Source of the DNA: Geopsychrobacter sp.
GTDB taxonomy: Bacteria; Desulfobacterota; Desulfuromonadia; Desulfuromonadales; Geopsychrobacteraceae
Direction: 5' to 3'
Assembly (NCBI GenBank): GCA_030620915.1
Contig: JAUXIR010000009.1
Location: forward strand, 1 to 13,559
DNA length: 13,559 nt
The translations under genes were made by a program, and so were the position numbers. Below, piece by piece: positions 13,180 through 13,559 of this stretch. Positions within the stretch are counted from its first letter, which is position 1, and the number at the start of each line of letters is the position of its first letter. The notes beneath the pieces are model-generated. The model did not search any database. It worked only from the letters and a program-made list of their open reading frames with translations, and was not told where the DNA came from.

Positions 13180-13559
13180 CTCTTAGCGGCATTATCCTTG
13201 AGGCCTGCGATGGTCGCAGCGTAGTCATTCGCCCCAAAGACGGCACTACCAGCGACGAAGACATCGGCACCGGCGGCAGCGATCCGACCGATGTTATCAA
13301 GCTTGACACCGCCATCGACCTCCAATTCAACCCGCAGACCACGCGCATCGATCATCTTGCGCAGCTGTTCAATCTTCGGCAGGCATGTTTCGATAAACGA
13401 TTGGCCGCCGAAGCCAGGATTGACCGACATAACCAGCACCAGATCAAGATCATCGAGGATGACTTCGAGATTGCTGACCGGGGTTGCGGGATTGATCGAC
13501 ACCCCCGCCTTTTTACCCAGGCTCTTGATCAGTTGGACGGTGCGATGCAGGTGCGCTCC
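13176..13559 (-). CDS. rpe: Ribulose-phosphate 3-epimerase, partial (C-terminal part)
   Basis: Rpe interconverts D-ribulose-5-phosphate and D-xylulose-5-phosphate in the pentose phosphate pathway. The window holds the C-terminal 127 residues of a protein normally about 220 long; the N-terminal part lies beyond position 13559. Visible TIM-barrel motifs are [47 protein letters not shown] (with the catalytic Asp) and [10 protein letters not shown]. The stop (TGA, 13178-13176) overlaps the Nudix ATG. Within the window the frame is intact. Confidence 0.95.
   Translation of the reverse strand, partial: GAHLHRTVQLIKSLGKKAGVSINPATPVSNLEVILDDLDLVLVMSVNPGFGGQSFIETCLPKIEQLRKMIDARGLRVELEVDGGVKLDNIGRIAAAGADVFVAGSAVFGANDYAATIAGLKDNAAKR

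Overview
This window most likely comes from a Desulfuromonadia-type bacterium (Geobacter/Desulfuromonas/Pelobacter-like). The best evidence is an SfrB-SfrA pair resembling the soluble NADPH oxidoreductase first described in Geobacter, supported by moderately high GC. A likely UGA-encoded selenocysteine gene also fits this group. Genus-level placement is inference.

Layout. (1) Positions 3-1857 hold a complete IS1380-family insertion sequence with 15-bp terminal inverted repeats and one intact transposase gene. Its 5' end has a promoter and stem arrangement that could stop read-through transcripts from being translated. (2) Positions 2029-3620 hold plsY and mltG, a tight plus-strand pair for the first acylation in phospholipid synthesis and for ending peptidoglycan glycan strands. 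(3) Positions 3700-4999 hold an arsenosugar-type pair: a carboxymuconolactone-decarboxylase-like (peroxidase-like) gene with a frameshift near its 3' end, then an ArsS-type radical SAM gene. The apparent arsS stop (TGA, 4976-4978) sits where the family has a C-terminal Cys or Sec. It is followed by GG and, at the right distance, by a bacterial-SECIS-like hairpin, so I read it as selenocysteine and end the gene at 4999. A strong bidirectional terminator follows.

(4) On the minus strand, 9982 down to 5076 is a three-gene cluster sfrB-sfrA-cupin. SfrB (NuoF-like Fe-S region plus GltD-like FAD/NAD(P)H domains) and SfrA (NuoG-like Fe-S and molybdopterin-type domains) should form one soluble pyridine-nucleotide oxidoreductase. 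sfrB starts with TTG and has an unusual hairpin leader. (5) A small minus-strand lipoprotein (10630-10217) and a plus-strand glutaredoxin (10815-11072) are divergent. (6) Positions 11215-12552 encode an exported trypsin-like serine protease with an unrecognised N-terminal domain and no PDZ domain. (7) On the minus strand, rpe (partial, running off the window end) overlaps a CoA-pyrophosphatase-type Nudix gene by ATGA. The Nudix gene and the protease converge on a 34-bp perfect palindrome that works as a terminator for the Nudix side.

I see no tRNA, rRNA, CRISPR array or phage genes. The items most worth a second look are the probable selenoprotein ArsS with its SECIS, the frameshift in its partner gene, the IS leader that may hide the transposase ribosome-binding site, and the sfrB leader hairpin.
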